A program made the position numbers and the translations under genes. A stretch of DNA of 64,000 bases from assembly GCF_000949425.1 (NCBI RefSeq), contig NZ_CP010976.1, positions 2,852,001 through 2,916,000 of the forward strand, written 5' to 3'. Under the pieces are notes generated by a model. It made no database searches. It had not been told where the DNA came from and was given only the letters and a program-made list of their open reading frames with translations. The stretch is from Paenibacillus sp. IHBB 10380 (lineage in GTDB: Bacteria > Bacillota > Bacilli > Paenibacillales > Paenibacillaceae). This document shows positions 55,027 to 64,000 of the stretch, piece after piece (position 1 is the stretch's first letter; every line of letters begins with the position of its first letter).

Positions 55027-56346
55027 TCATCTCCTCGAAAATTCGGAAATCAAACGCTCTTGTACTTCTGCCAGTGTGACCTTCTCATCTACTTTTTGCT
55101 TACTAAAGTCCCAAATACTCTCTATGAAATCCATAGACTCATCAATCCCTGCATTTGAGCCCCTCTGATATGCACCAATATTAATTAAATCCTCAGATTC
55201 TTTATAGACTGCGAGCAATCTTTTAAAGTTCTCAGCAGCTGCATTTTGCTCATCTGTCGAAATGTCCTTCATCACCCGGGAAATACTCGCCAAAATATCG
55301 ATTGCAGGAAAATGCCCCTTATTTGCGATATTTCGATTCAACACGATATGTCCATCTAATATACCGCGTACGGCATCTGCAATAGGTTCATTCATATCAT
55401 CGCCATCTACCAGGACTGTATAGAAGGCTGTAATAGACCCTGTAGGTCCCGTCCCAGCTCTCTCTAGCAACTTCGGCAGATTGGCAAAAACAGACGGTGT
55501 ATAACCTCTCATCGCTGGTGGTTCACCAACTGCAAGTCCAACCTCACGCTGTGCCATCGCATAACGAGTGACCGAATCCATCATCAACATGACATTCATA
55601 CCCCGATCACGGAAATACTCCGCTATAGTTGTTGCTATAAGCGCACCCTTGATGCGAATTAAGGCTGGTTGATCCGAAGTAGCAACGATAACTACTGAAC
55701 GCTTCAAACCTTCTGGACCTAGATCACGTTCAATGAAATCTAATACTTCGCGCCCACGCTCACCGATAAGCGCTATGACATTGACATCGGCTGATGTGTT
55801 TCTAGCAATCATACCCATCAAAGTACTTTTACCTACACCAGACCCCGCAAAAATCCCTACCCGTTGCCCCTTACCAATGCTTAACAAGCCATCTATAGCC
55901 CTCACACCTATGCTTATAGGTTCAAGTACCCTCGGGCGATTAAGAGGGTTAGAGGGCGCTCTGAAGGTAGAGCTGAACGCCATTCGAGTTGGGATCATCG
56001 ACCCATCCAAAGGCTGACCTAAACCATCTAGTACTTTTCCCAAGAGCTCTGAGCCCACTTGGATACTAAGCGGCTTGCCTGTCCCTACGACATCGCAACC
56101 AGGACCTATTGACTGCAGTTCGCCCAGTGGCATCAAGAGTACTTTATTATCACGAAAACCTACTACCTCTGCTTGAAGTGGCTTTGAGCTTTTACTTGGA
56201 TAGATTAAACATACATCACCAATGTTGGCATCAGGGCCTTCCGACTCTACCATTAGACCAATGACCTGTGTCACTTTTCCATTTACTCGCACAGGATCAA
56301 GCGGACCTAAATGATCAATATATCGCTGGCTATCAAGCACCTTCAT
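55027..56346 (-). CDS. fliI: Flagellar export ATPase FliI
   Basis: Hexameric F1-like ATPase that feeds substrates to the export gate. I use the ATG at 56346 (MKVLDSQRYIDHLGPLD), just inside the fliH end. The 439-residue protein has the N-terminal beta barrel, Walker A GIFAGSGVGKSTLMG (about 160-174), the DELSD-like VMLMMDSVTRYAMAQREVGLAVGEPPAMRGYTPSVF and the Asp/Glu region YTVLVDGDDMNEPIAD. The typical T3SS ATPase signature is complete. Confidence 0.96.
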   Translation of the reverse strand: MKVLDSQRYIDHLGPLDPVRVNGKVTQVIGLMVESEGPDANIGDVCLIYPSKSSKPLQAEVVGFRDNKVLLMPLGELQSIGPGCDVVGTGKPLSIQVGSELLGKVLDGLGQPLDGSMIPTRMAFSSTFRAPSNPLNRPRVLEPISIGVRAIDGLLSIGKGQRVGIFAGSGVGKSTLMGMIARNTSADVNVIALIGERGREVLDFIERDLGPEGLKRSVVIVATSDQPALIRIKGALIATTIAEYFRDRGMNVMLMMDSVTRYAMAQREVGLAVGEPPAMRGYTPSVFANLPKLLERAGTGPTGSITAFYTVLVDGDDMNEPIADAVRGILDGHIVLNRNIANKGHFPAIDILASISRVMKDISTDEQNAAAENFKRLLAVYKESEDLINIGAYQRGSNAGIDESMDFIESIWDFSKQKVDEKVTLAEVQERLISEFSRR

Positions 56347-57181
56347 CCTGATTACCTCGCTCCTCATTATCAAGTGCTATACGGACAAGTTCTTTTTTAA
56401 TTTCAGTAAGCTGAGTATCAATTCGAGCATCTACACTACCAAAGGAAGATCTGATAACGCATCCGCGATCCTTCACTGTAGCATCAGGTATAATTTTAAG
56501 TTCAGCCTGAGAATCAACAGCCAGACTGAGTTCTTCTCTCGCTGCTTCTACAAAAGAATAGTGAGAAGGTGACACACATAACGTAATGACGCCTTGCTCC
56601 CTCTTGCGTGATAAACTTCTCCTGATTAGATCAATCATATAATCAGATTCGAGCGTCAATTGTTTATCAATCACTTTCTCAGCGATGGATGTACTTAGCT
56701 CTACCAAAAAAGGTTCAGCTTCTTGAATGATTTGATTCTTGGTCTGATAAGCCTCTTCAAGCACACTCTGAGCCTCGTCCATCATTACTTCCACTTTTAA
56801 ACGAAGCTCTTCCTCAGCCTTAACTCGGCCTTCGTTATAGCCCTGCTCGAACCCCTCTGACTTAAGAGCTTCAATTAGATGCTCGTCTTGTTCTCTGCGC
56901 TCTACCCACCATTGTTCAATGGTTTCTTTAGCTGCAGATAATACTCGTTCCGCTTCATCTGATGACTCACGAATTTGTCGTTCTGCAAATTCCTGTGCAT
57001 CTTGAAGCATCTCTCGCTTCAATCGTTCTGTCTCAACATCTACCTGTATAACTGTCGGCTCGACTTCCTCTTCTATTTCTTCTTGAGGCTCAGCTTCTGA
57101 CGTAATATACTGTCTGGCTAGATCTAATTCCTTTAGCACTTCTATAGGCACATATTGGGAATTCTTGATCAAATTAGACAA
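56333..57181 (-). CDS. fliH: Flagellar assembly protein FliH
   Basis: Negative regulator and stalk partner of FliI. I use the TTG at 57181 (MSNLIKNSQYVPIEVLKELD), 9 nt after GGGGGAG; an ATG at 57190 abuts that site. The protein of about 282 residues has an acidic N-terminal region, a long coiled coil (about 55-145) with Glu/Arg repeats, and the V-ATPase-E-like C-terminal domain (SIAEKVIDKQLTLESDYMIDLIRRSLSR). It overlaps fliG by 8 bp and fliI by 14 bp. Confidence 0.9.
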   Translation of the reverse strand: MSNLIKNSQYVPIEVLKELDLARQYITSEAEPQEEIEEEVEPTVIQVDVETERLKREMLQDAQEFAERQIRESSDEAERVLSAAKETIEQWWVERREQDEHLIEALKSEGFEQGYNEGRVKAEEELRLKVEVMMDEAQSVLEEAYQTKNQIIQEAEPFLVELSTSIAEKVIDKQLTLESDYMIDLIRRSLSRKREQGVITLCVSPSHYSFVEAAREELSLAVDSQAELKIIPDATVKDRGCVIRSSFGSVDARIDTQLTEIKKELVRIALDNEERGNQDEGA

Positions 57182-58190
57182 TAATATCATCTCCCCCACC
57201 GCGAGCAATAATGATCTCACCGGCTTCTTCCAGTCTACGAATCGTGCCTACAATACGTGTCTGAGCTTCCTCAACATCACGCAGCCTCACAGGACCCATA
57301 TACTCCATTTCTTCCTTGAACGATTCTGACATACGTTTCGACATATTCCGGAATACGACATCACGGACTTCTTCGCTAGCCACTTTAAGCGCAAGCTGTA
57401 GATCTGCGTTCTCAATATCACGAATAATTCGTTGTATGGAACGATCATCCACATTAACAATATCTTCAAATACAAACATACGTTTCTTAATTTCTTCTGC
57501 CAATTCAGGATCTTGAATTTCCAGAGCATCGAGAATGGTCCGTTCAGTACCTCGGTCTACACCATTTAGTATTTGAACAATGGATTCAATCCCGCCTGCA
57601 TTGGTGAAATCTTGCGTTACCGTTGACGATAACTTTTGTTCCAATACTCGTTCAACTTGGTACAGGACTTCAGGTGATGTACTGTCCATAACAGCAATTC
57701 TACGTGCAACATCAGCCTGTTTTTCCTGAGGTAACGAAGAAAGAATAGCAGAAGATTGATCGAATTGTAGATAAGATAACACCAACGCAATCGTCTGCGA
57801 ATTTTCGTTCTGAATAAAGTTTAAAATCTGATTAGGATCTGCTTTACGAGCAAAGTCAAAGGGTCTAACTTGAAGATTTGCCGTTAAGCGATTAATGACT
57901 TCAAGCGCTTTTTGAGGACCCAGAGCTTTCTCGAGAATCTCTTTAGCGTAATTGATACCACCTTGAGAGATATATTCTTGAGCGAGACAAATTTGATGAA
58001 ACTCTGCAAGAATCATTTCCTTTTCTTCAATATCCACTTGACGTACGTTAGCAATTTCGAGTGTTAATTGTTCAATTTCCTCATCACGTAAATGTTTAAA
58101 AATTTGAGCAGATACTTCTGGTCCCAAGGTGATGAGCAGTAAGGCAGCCTTCTGACGACCGCTCAACCCCTGATTAGTTGATTTTGCCAA
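57174..58190 (-). CDS. fliG: Flagellar motor switch protein FliG
   Basis: C-ring protein that contacts the stator and the MS ring. I use the TTG at 58190 (MAKSTNQGLSGRQKAALLLITLG), which follows AGGTGGG. The protein of 338 residues has the three FliG armadillo domains with EEIEQLTLEIANVRQ, LSYLQFDQSSAILSSLPQEKQADVARRIA and the C-terminal torque helix containing DLQLALKVASEEVRDVVFRNMSKR. Charged residues for MotA contact are present. It overlaps fliH. Confidence 0.95.
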   Translation of the reverse strand: MAKSTNQGLSGRQKAALLLITLGPEVSAQIFKHLRDEEIEQLTLEIANVRQVDIEEKEMILAEFHQICLAQEYISQGGINYAKEILEKALGPQKALEVINRLTANLQVRPFDFARKADPNQILNFIQNENSQTIALVLSYLQFDQSSAILSSLPQEKQADVARRIAVMDSTSPEVLYQVERVLEQKLSSTVTQDFTNAGGIESIVQILNGVDRGTERTILDALEIQDPELAEEIKKRMFVFEDIVNVDDRSIQRIIRDIENADLQLALKVASEEVRDVVFRNMSKRMSESFKEEMEYMGPVRLRDVEEAQTRIVGTIRRLEEAGEIIIARGGGDDIIV

Positions 58191-58201
58191 TAAACCCACC
58201 T

Positions 58202-59779
58202 CTATTCATCAGCCAGCCATGTCCGCAGCAAGTTGACGAATTCATCCGGTTTCTTTTTCGCCAATGTTTCGAGCTGTTTACGCACTTGACTTTCGTTGGT
58301 CATACTTTCCATAGTAATGGAAGGGAATTCTGTAGGAACTTGAAGAGGGACATCTTCTTCGAGCTCTTCTTTATTTTTACGACGTCGATAAATTAGGTAT
58401 CCACCAAGCGCTAAGAGTGCTATAGCACCAATACCAATCCCCCACAGTACAGCTGGTGAGAGCCTTACTCCAGTCGTTTCTGCAACATTGCCACCAAAAG
58501 TTTGTGAGAAGACCGAAACTTTTTTAGCTAAATCATCGTCTGTATATGTAACACCCGAATCGGCAATGGATGCTCTAACAATATTCACTAAAATGTTCTC
58601 AATAGCATCTTGGGTTGCTTGGTCCAAAGTTGTTTGACCCGTAGGTGGTTCAACTGCCACATTAATGGTTAAATCTTTAACAGTGTAAGGACTAGATATA
58701 ATATCTCTAGTGATTCTGTTCACTTCAGAGTTTACCGTTTTGGATAATTCTTCAGAACTTGTGGTCCCCGTACTTGAAGTACTTGGATATGTTGGAACCT
58801 CCTGATCTCCTGTGCCAGCCACACCGCTATCAGGACTGCCTGTTCCCGTGTAGTTCTTCGATATTTCTTGAACACTGATCTCGATTCCCTTCATGTTCTC
58901 AACATCGACTGGAGTGACCAGTTTCTCATTACTTTGTACTTTATCGAAGTTAAGCTTGGAGACGACTAGTACATCTACTTTGTCCGGCCCCATGAACTTG
59001 GATAGAAATTTCTTTACATTCACACGAACATCATTCTCGAATCTCTTCTGAAGAGCAAAGTTCGCTTCTACTGCAGTTGTCAATCCACCTTGTCCACCCT
59101 TAGTTGTTGAGAGCAGTTCAGTTTCATCATCTGAAATTGTAATATTCTCTATGGGTAGATTAGGAATCGCTGTTTTTACGAGATTATAATAACCATCTAT
59201 TGCTTCTTGACTAGGGCTATACGTAGGTTTGAATTTCAAAACAACAGATGTTGATGCTTTATTTTGTTCGTCCGTACTAGCGAAAACACTTTCTTCCGGC
59301 AGATTAATCAGGACCTTTGCATCTTGTATGCCATTCATACGTTTCAATAATTGCTCAACTTCACCATTCAATGCGTTGTTGTACTTCACATTGAATTCAC
59401 TATCTGTCATACCAATGGCCGAAGAACTTTCTTCAAAAATCTTATAACCAATAGAACCATTTTCTACGATACCTTTTGAACCAATATCTACCTTAACACG
59501 AGATGATTCAGTGCTAGGTACTGAGATGCTTTTTCCATCCGAACTCAACTTGTAAGGAGTACCACTTCCATCTAGTGAAGCCATAATCCCTGCTGCATCT
59601 GTAGAGTTCAGATCCGTAAATGCAACCTCATACTCTGTCTTAGAGAACACCATCGTTAGAATAACTGCTGTCACTATAATTAAAGCTATTGTTGATATAA
59701 ATAATGTCTTTTGAATTCTACTAAATTTACCCCAATATTGGACAATCTTATCCCTATATTGGCTCATTCTTTCATTCAC
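58202..59779 (-). CDS. fliF: Flagellar MS-ring protein FliF
   Basis: Forms the MS ring in the cytoplasmic membrane, the base of the flagellum. The 525-residue protein has an N-terminal membrane helix (about 25-47), ring-building motifs with VFSKTEYEVAFTDLNSTDAAGIMASLDGSGTPYKL and MNGIQDAKVLINLPEESVF, a low-complexity Gly/Ser/Thr region (about 320-345), a second helix (about 450-470) and a FliG-binding C-terminus (MESMTNESQVRKQLETLAKKKPDEFVNLLRTWLADE). Length matches the family. Confidence 0.95.
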   Translation of the reverse strand: MNERMSQYRDKIVQYWGKFSRIQKTLFISTIALIIVTAVILTMVFSKTEYEVAFTDLNSTDAAGIMASLDGSGTPYKLSSDGKSISVPSTESSRVKVDIGSKGIVENGSIGYKIFEESSSAIGMTDSEFNVKYNNALNGEVEQLLKRMNGIQDAKVLINLPEESVFASTDEQNKASTSVVLKFKPTYSPSQEAIDGYYNLVKTAIPNLPIENITISDDETELLSTTKGGQGGLTTAVEANFALQKRFENDVRVNVKKFLSKFMGPDKVDVLVVSKLNFDKVQSNEKLVTPVDVENMKGIEISVQEISKNYTGTGSPDSGVAGTGDQEVPTYPSTSSTGTTSSEELSKTVNSEVNRITRDIISSPYTVKDLTINVAVEPPTGQTTLDQATQDAIENILVNIVRASIADSGVTYTDDDLAKKVSVFSQTFGGNVAETTGVRLSPAVLWGIGIGAIALLALGGYLIYRRRKNKEELEEDVPLQVPTEFPSITMESMTNESQVRKQLETLAKKKPDEFVNLLRTWLADE

Positions 59780-59813
59780 AATGTCACCCCACCCAAATCT
59801 CAGCTAGTTACAA

Positions 59814-60125
59814 TTATATTTGTGTTCGCATAATTTCTTGATAGGCTTCAATCGCCTTGTTTCGAACCTGTGTCGTAAACTGTAAACTTAGCAAAGCCTG
59901 TTCAGCGGTGATCATAGCTTGATCAACATTGACTTCACCTAGCATCAACTTTTCAGTCATATTACTAGCACTTTTTTCTTGTTCTGACACTTGATTAATC
60001 GCATCCTTCAAGTAATCACCGAAATTCTGTAATGATTCTGAAGGTGACGAAGATACCTGAGCCGTTTTAGTATCAAGCTGTAATGGTTTAATCACTTGGG
60101 TGTTGAACATCGTGTTTTGTATCAT
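59814..60125 (-). CDS. fliE: Flagellar hook-basal body complex protein FliE
   Basis: Proximal rod component joining the MS ring and rod. The 103-residue protein has the FliE signature in the C-terminal half: NFGDYLKDAINQVSEQEKSASNMTEKLMLGEVNVDQAMITAEQALLSLQFTTQVRNKAIEAYQEIMR. It lies between flgC and fliF. Confidence 0.94.
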   Translation of the reverse strand: MIQNTMFNTQVIKPLQLDTKTAQVSSSPSESLQNFGDYLKDAINQVSEQEKSASNMTEKLMLGEVNVDQAMITAEQALLSLQFTTQVRNKAIEAYQEIMRTQI

Positions 60126-60174
60126 TAAATTCCCTCCTCTATGTCTAGGATTTATCGTTTACAGGAACTCATTA

Positions 60175-60627
60175 CTAGCGACCAATTTCTAAAGCTTTCA
60201 TAATCATAGACTTAGATGCATTTAGTGCCGTCACATTCGCTTCGTATGATCGTGATGCAGAAATCATATCCACCATCTCTTTAGTAATGTCAACGTTAGG
60301 CATTAATACATAACCGTCAGCATCAGCATCAGGATGTGTTGGATTAAATACTGGTTTTAAGGGTGCGCTATCTTCCTCAATCGACTTAACTCTAACACCA
60401 TTACCTACTGTTTCTTTACCATTCATTTGTGACTGTAGCATACTTGAGAAATCAGTTTGATTAGGCGTAAGAACAACCATCTTTCGACGATAAGGTACCG
60501 CTTTCCCATCTACGACACTTGCTCTAGTCGTCTGGGCATTTGCAATATTGGATGATACGACATCCATCCGAACACGTTGCGCAGTTAGCGCTGAAGCACT
60601 AATTCCAAAACTACTGCTCAAAGTCAT
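60175..60627 (-). CDS. flgC: Flagellar proximal rod protein FlgC
   Basis: Rod subunit. The 150-residue protein starts with the rod motif SFGISASALTAQRVRMDVVSSNIANAQTTR, has the central PFKVMVL-like RRKMVVLTPNQ region and the C-terminal DMISASRSYEANVTALNASKSMIMKALEIG. It lies 5 bp after flgB. Confidence 0.95.
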   Translation of the reverse strand: MTLSSSFGISASALTAQRVRMDVVSSNIANAQTTRASVVDGKAVPYRRKMVVLTPNQTDFSSMLQSQMNGKETVGNGVRVKSIEEDSAPLKPVFNPTHPDADADGYVLMPNVDITKEMVDMISASRSYEANVTALNASKSMIMKALEIGR

Positions 60628-60632
60628 TTATC

Positions 60633-61040
60633 TTATCTCCCCTCAACAGCTGTGCGCATCATTTTAATTTTTTCATTCACTTGTGTAATGTAGGCATTAT
60701 AACGAAGCTGATTATCAGCCAAGAGGGACATTTCATGCTCAATATCTACGTTATTTAAATTATTATTCATAGCCGTAGATGTATCCTCACTTACAACTGG
60801 CAAAGGGACCGATGACGTTGGCCCAATAACAAAATGGCGTTCGTCGGTCCTATTTCCTTTGAGTGCTGGCATACCACCATCCATTGTTTGCTGAAGCAGA
60901 CTCTCAAAGGACACTTCTGAACGTTTAAAATAAGGTGTATCTACATTAGCAATGTTATTAGAAATGACCTGTTGTCTTTTATTTGCCGCTTGAATGGCAC
61001 CTTCTAATTTTTGGAAACTTGTTCCATTCAACAAATTCAA
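60633..61040 (-). CDS. flgB: Flagellar proximal rod protein FlgB
   Basis: First gene of the fla/che operon; rod subunit next to FliE. The 135-residue protein has the N-terminal FQKLEGAIQAANKRQQVISNNIANVDTPYFKRSEVSFESLL and the C-terminal EHEMSLLADNQLRYNAYITQVNEKIKMMRTAVEG. The start is TTG at 61040, with a GAGGGTG site. Upstream is the 400-bp gap without codY. Confidence 0.95.
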   Translation of the reverse strand: MNLLNGTSFQKLEGAIQAANKRQQVISNNIANVDTPYFKRSEVSFESLLQQTMDGGMPALKGNRTDERHFVIGPTSSVPLPVVSEDTSTAMNNNLNNVDIEHEMSLLADNQLRYNAYITQVNEKIKMMRTAVEGR

Positions 61041-61440
61041 TTCTGTTCACCCTCTTTCCAAAAATCATTCAAACATCTTATAAAATATTATTCTTGTGAA
61101 ATACCATAAACCTAATATTACCACATTCAAAACGTAATTCCTCTTTTGTTTCGACAAAATATGTAATTATAAGCGAAGTTTATATAGGACTAGAGTAGAA
61201 ATTTTTACAATTTTGTCGTAACCTAAGTTTCTTACTGATTGGGATTTTTTACAATGAGAAAAAAGCCCTATCTTTTGTGTAAAAAGAGGGCTTTTTTCTC
61301 ATTTTTAATTAAATTTTCTCAAAATCATATTTAAATAGGTCTTTCTAGGAAATTAGCCGGATTTTTCATATTCTTAATATCAAAATTCTAGAATTTATTG
61401 TTAATTAGTGTTAAAACATTCTTGAAAATCCCATTTTTAG
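61041..61440 (-). other. AT-rich intergenic region between hslU and flgB (no gene seen)
   Basis: I see no coding sequence here; in B. subtilis codY occupies this place. It holds the strong hslU terminator (61253-61303) and a very AT-rich stretch. On the minus strand a perfect TATAAT lies near 61169-61174 without a clear -35, and TTGAAT with TATGGT at 16-nt spacing near 61099-61126 is another weak pair. The fla/che promoter is expected here but I cannot fix it. No sigma-D-like TAAA/GCCGATAA pair is visible. Confidence 0.6.
61253..61303 (-). terminator. Strong bidirectional terminator between hslU and flgB
   Basis: Two 17-nt arms (61253-61269 and 61287-61303) are perfectly complementary, with a GCCCT/AGGGC core flanked by A6/T6 tracts around a 17-nt loop. 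It functions on either strand; on the minus strand it ends hslVU transcription before the fla/che operon. Confidence 0.92.
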
Positions 61441-62844
61441 TTATAAAATATACTGACTCAGGTCTCGATCCTGTGCAATATCCGCTAATTTCTCTTTTAC
61501 GTATTCTGGGGTAATAGTCATACGTTCTAATGTCAATTCCGGTGCTTCAAAAGACAAATCCTCTAATAATTTCTCAAGGATCGTATGAAGTCTACGTGCA
61601 CCAATATTCTCCGTATTCTGATTCACTGTCGCAGCCATTTGTGCGATCACACGAATAGCTTCTGGTTCGAATTCAAGTTCAATATCTTCCGTCCTAAGCA
61701 GATTAACATATTGTTTCGTCAAAGCATTCTGCGGCTCAGTTAATATAGACACAAAATCTTCCAGAGTTAGACTGTTTAGCTCCACACGAATAGGAAATCT
61801 TCCTTGAAGTTCAGGAATTAAATCCGATGGTTTGGCAATATGAAAGGCACCTGCCGCTATAAATAGTACATAGTCTGTCTTCACAGGCCCATACTTCGTC
61901 ATGACCGTAGATCCTTCTACAATCGGAAGAATGTCACGCTGAACACCTTCTCGTGAGACATCCGGACCCGTACCTTTACCCTGGCTCGCTACTTTATCAA
62001 GTTCATCAATAAATATAATCCCAGATTGTTCTGCTCTATGAATAGATTCCGTAATCACATCGTCCATATCAATCAACTTCGTAGCTTCCTCTTGAATGAG
62101 AACCTCACGAGCTTCTTTGATACTTAATTTACGCTTTTTCGTCTTACGAGGCAAAAGATTACCGAACATTTCTTGCATGTTCATGCCCATTTGCTCATTC
62201 CCTTGACTTGAGAACATATCCATCATGGAGGAATGAGTATCTTCGACATCTATTTCAATGATATCATCTTCTAATTTACCAGACAAAAGATTAAACTTCA
62301 CTTGTCTACGACGCTCTTTCACCCCAGTATCAGGTTCTTTCTCTTCAGGAGGGTTCTGTTCATTATTGTTACCTCCAAAGAGCATCTCAAATGGATTCTT
62401 CTGCGTTTTAGAGCCTGCGAAAGAAGGTACCAGTATTTGTACGATTCGATCATTCGCCATCTCCACAGCGCGCTCCTGTACCTTTTCACTGCGCTCCATC
62501 TTGACCATCCGAATCGCTGTCTCTACCAAATCTCTTACCATCGATTCAACATCGCGTCCCACATATCCAACCTCAGTAAATTTGGTTGCTTCAACTTTGA
62601 TAAATGGCGCATTGACCAACTTGGCGAGACGTCTTGCAATTTCAGTCTTCCCTACCCCCGTAGGACCGATCATCAGAATGTTCTTAGGCACAATCTCATC
62701 CCGCGAATCCTCAGGAAGCAGATTACGTCGATAACGATTACGAAGAGCTACAGCCACCGACTTCTTAGCTTGTTTCTGTCCAACAATATATTTATCTAGT
62801 TCACTTACGATCTGTCTGGGCGTCAACGATTGATTATCCATCAT
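61441..62844 (-). CDS. hslU: ATP-dependent protease ATPase subunit HslU (ClpY)
   Basis: AAA+ unfoldase that feeds HslV (ClpQ). I start it at ATG 62844; ATG 62841 is an equal alternative, both behind GGAGG. About 467 residues. It shows the N-terminal [34 protein letters not shown], Walker [18 protein letters not shown] (about 55-70), the pore motif [20 protein letters not shown], an I-domain insert (about 130-250, acidic and Gln/Asn rich) and Walker [13 protein letters not shown]. The C-terminus ends DLSQYIL, needed for HslV binding. Confidence 0.97.
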   Translation of the reverse strand: MMDNQSLTPRQIVSELDKYIVGQKQAKKSVAVALRNRYRRNLLPEDSRDEIVPKNILMIGPTGVGKTEIARRLAKLVNAPFIKVEATKFTEVGYVGRDVESMVRDLVETAIRMVKMERSEKVQERAVEMANDRIVQILVPSFAGSKTQKNPFEMLFGGNNNEQNPPEEKEPDTGVKERRRQVKFNLLSGKLEDDIIEIDVEDTHSSMMDMFSSQGNEQMGMNMQEMFGNLLPRKTKKRKLSIKEAREVLIQEEATKLIDMDDVITESIHRAEQSGIIFIDELDKVASQGKGTGPDVSREGVQRDILPIVEGSTVMTKYGPVKTDYVLFIAAGAFHIAKPSDLIPELQGRFPIRVELNSLTLEDFVSILTEPQNALTKQYVNLLRTEDIELEFEPEAIRVIAQMAATVNQNTENIGARRLHTILEKLLEDLSFEAPELTLERMTITPEYVKEKLADIAQDRDLSQYIL

Positions 62845-62881
62845 GTATTCCTCCACCCCTCTAAGCTTAGATTACTCTACC

Positions 62882-63424
62882 TTATAGCTCTTCAACGATA
62901 ATATTATTATTCGTGTACACACAAATTTCAGATGCAATCTGAAGAGCTTCTCTCGCAATGTCCTTCGCTTCAAGATCATGACTATGACGTTTTAATGCAC
63001 GCCCTGCCGCTAAGGCAAAGTTCCCGCCCGATCCGATAGCAATCACATCATCATCAGGTTCAATAATTTCACCACCACCTGAAATAAGAAGCATCCCCTC
63101 TTTATCCATGACGATCATGAGTGCTTCTAATTTACGGAGGATACGATCTTGACGCCAGTCTTTGGCTAATTCAACAGCTGCACGCTGTAAGTTACCATGG
63201 TGTTCTTCTAGTTTACCTTCAAATTTCTCAAACAAAGTAATCGCATCTGCAACAGAGCCTGCAAATCCAGCGATCACTTGCCCACGGTACAGTCGTCTTA
63301 CTTTCTTAGCTGTAGTCTTCATTATAACACTGTTCCCAAAGGTAACCTGTCCGTCACCTGCAATTGCTGATTTGCCTTGATGTCGTACTGCACAGATCGT
63401 TGTTGCATGAAATGTTAAATCCAT
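62882..63424 (-). CDS. hslV: ATP-dependent protease proteolytic subunit HslV (ClpQ)
   Basis: Proteasome-like peptidase that partners HslU. The 180-residue protein starts [35 protein letters not shown]; like B. subtilis ClpQ, it has a few residues before the TTI of the expected catalytic N-terminus. [36 protein letters not shown] and [15 protein letters not shown] are family segments. It follows trmFO by 24 bp; xerC (codV), which lies between these genes in B. subtilis, is absent. Confidence 0.97.
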   Translation of the reverse strand: MDLTFHATTICAVRHQGKSAIAGDGQVTFGNSVIMKTTAKKVRRLYRGQVIAGFAGSVADAITLFEKFEGKLEEHHGNLQRAAVELAKDWRQDRILRKLEALMIVMDKEGMLLISGGGEIIEPDDDVIAIGSGGNFALAAGRALKRHSHDLEAKDIAREALQIASEICVYTNNNIIVEEL

Positions 63425-63448
63425 CTCTATGACCTCCTTTGTTGTTCT

Positions 63449-64000
63449 TTAATCGAGCTTGGCCAAGCCAGCCTCCCCAATAAAGGACGTGATACTCTCT
63501 AAGGCTCTCGCCGCAAGAAGCTCATTCTTTTCCTTCTTATTACGCATTCTTTTCTCGAGATTAGGTAGAAGTCCGAAGTTAGCATTCATCGGTTGGAAAT
63601 TATCAGAATCCGCCGTAGTAATGTATTTAGCCATACTCCCAATCGTACTTAAGTGAGGGAAAACTATACACTCTTCATTACGAGCTAATTTTGCAGCATT
63701 AATACCCGCTATAAGACCTGATGCTGCTGATTCCACATACCCTTCTACCCCTGTCATCTGCCCTGCAAAAAAGAGCCTTTCATTGTTTTTAAGCTGATAG
63801 GTAGGCTCAAGAAGTTTGGGTGAATTAATAAATGTATTGCGGTGCATAACTCCGTAACGAACGAATTCAGCGTTCTCAAGTCCCGGAATTAATCCAAATA
63901 CACGTTTTTGCTCACCCCACTTAAGATGAGTCTGGAACCCTACAAGATTATATAATGTCCCCGCAGCATTATCTTGACGCAATTGCACAACTGCAAAGGG
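63449..64000 (-). CDS. trmFO: Methylenetetrahydrofolate-tRNA-(uracil-5-)-methyltransferase TrmFO, C-terminal part (cut by window edge)
   Basis: Folate- and FAD-dependent enzyme that makes ribothymidine at U54 in tRNA T-loops (Gid family). The visible 183 C-terminal residues read out of the window edge ([18 protein letters not shown]). Family segments are [41 protein letters not shown] and [27 protein letters not shown] (C-terminal FAD-binding region), then the NFGLLP motif. It precedes hslV-hslU in the same direction. Confidence 0.96.
   Translation of the reverse strand, partial: PFAVVQLRQDNAAGTLYNLVGFQTHLKWGEQKRVFGLIPGLENAEFVRYGVMHRNTFINSPKLLEPTYQLKNNERLFFAGQMTGVEGYVESAASGLIAGINAAKLARNEECIVFPHLSTIGSMAKYITTADSDNFQPMNANFGLLPNLEKRMRNKKEKNELLAARALESITSFIGEAGLAKLD

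Noticed and set aside
61041..61440. Degraded codY remnant
   Set aside because: No translated segment resembles the CodY GAF or HTH domain in any frame that I could read; the stretch is simply AT-rich.

Overview
This 64-kb window comes from an endospore-forming, motile Firmicute, most likely Paenibacillus or a close relative. The evidence is the gene order, the dipicolinate synthase genes (dpaAB, found only in spore formers), PolC, YlxY, RnpM, FliY, the CheC/CheD pair and SwrB/SwrD homologues. Base composition is moderate to low in GC. Every protein-coding gene I can support (67, two cut by the window edges) lies on the minus strand, so transcription runs from high to low coordinates. The map is a conserved chromosomal core region. 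I see no insertion sequence, prophage, CRISPR array, tRNA or rRNA.

In the direction of transcription, starting at the right end: trmFO (partial), hslV and hslU (ClpQY-type protease), then a 400-bp AT-rich gap with a strong terminator. Next comes a fla/che operon of about 31 kb: flgB-flgC-fliE-fliF-fliG-fliH-fliI-fliJ-motE-like-fliK-flgD-TIGR02530-flgE-swrD-fliL-fliM-fliY-cheY-fliO-fliP-fliQ-fliR-flhB-flhA-flhF-flhG-cheB-cheA-cheW-cheC-cheD-membrane ORF-sigD-fapA-small ORF-swrB-MltG-like ORF. It encodes the basal body, C-ring, export apparatus, hook assembly, chemotaxis core and the motility sigma factor.

Then follow rpsB and tsf (each with its own leader or terminator), pyrH-frr, uppS-cdsA-dxr-rseP-proS-polC (isoprenoid and phospholipid precursors, site-2 protease, replication), and rimP-nusA-rnpM-ylxQ-infB-rbfA-nrnA-truB-ribF (transcription, translation, ribosome maturation). 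The left end has rpsO, pnp, ylxY, pepR, dut, dpaA, dpaB and asd (partial). This end mixes housekeeping genes with sporulation genes, and two candidate sporulation promoters are visible (sigma-E-like before ylxY, sigma-K-like before dpaA).

The most unusual signals are non-coding. Five perfect CCCTAG hexamers sit between rpsB and tsf; on the transcribed sense strand they read GGGCTA repeats, a textbook four-tier-capable G-quadruplex motif just after the rpsB terminator. A near-consensus sigma-A promoter before rimP-nusA is followed by a perfect 11-bp hairpin in the leader, which suggests attenuation by NusA. The rpsB leader is folded around a long-range stem. Gene-content oddities compared with Bacillus subtilis are an archaeal/eukaryal-type ProRS at the proS locus, no codY between hslU and flgB, no xerC between trmFO and hslV, no ylxP after infB, and several uncharacterised small genes around sigD. 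I did not find an obviously new multi-gene system; the region is otherwise ordinary and well conserved.
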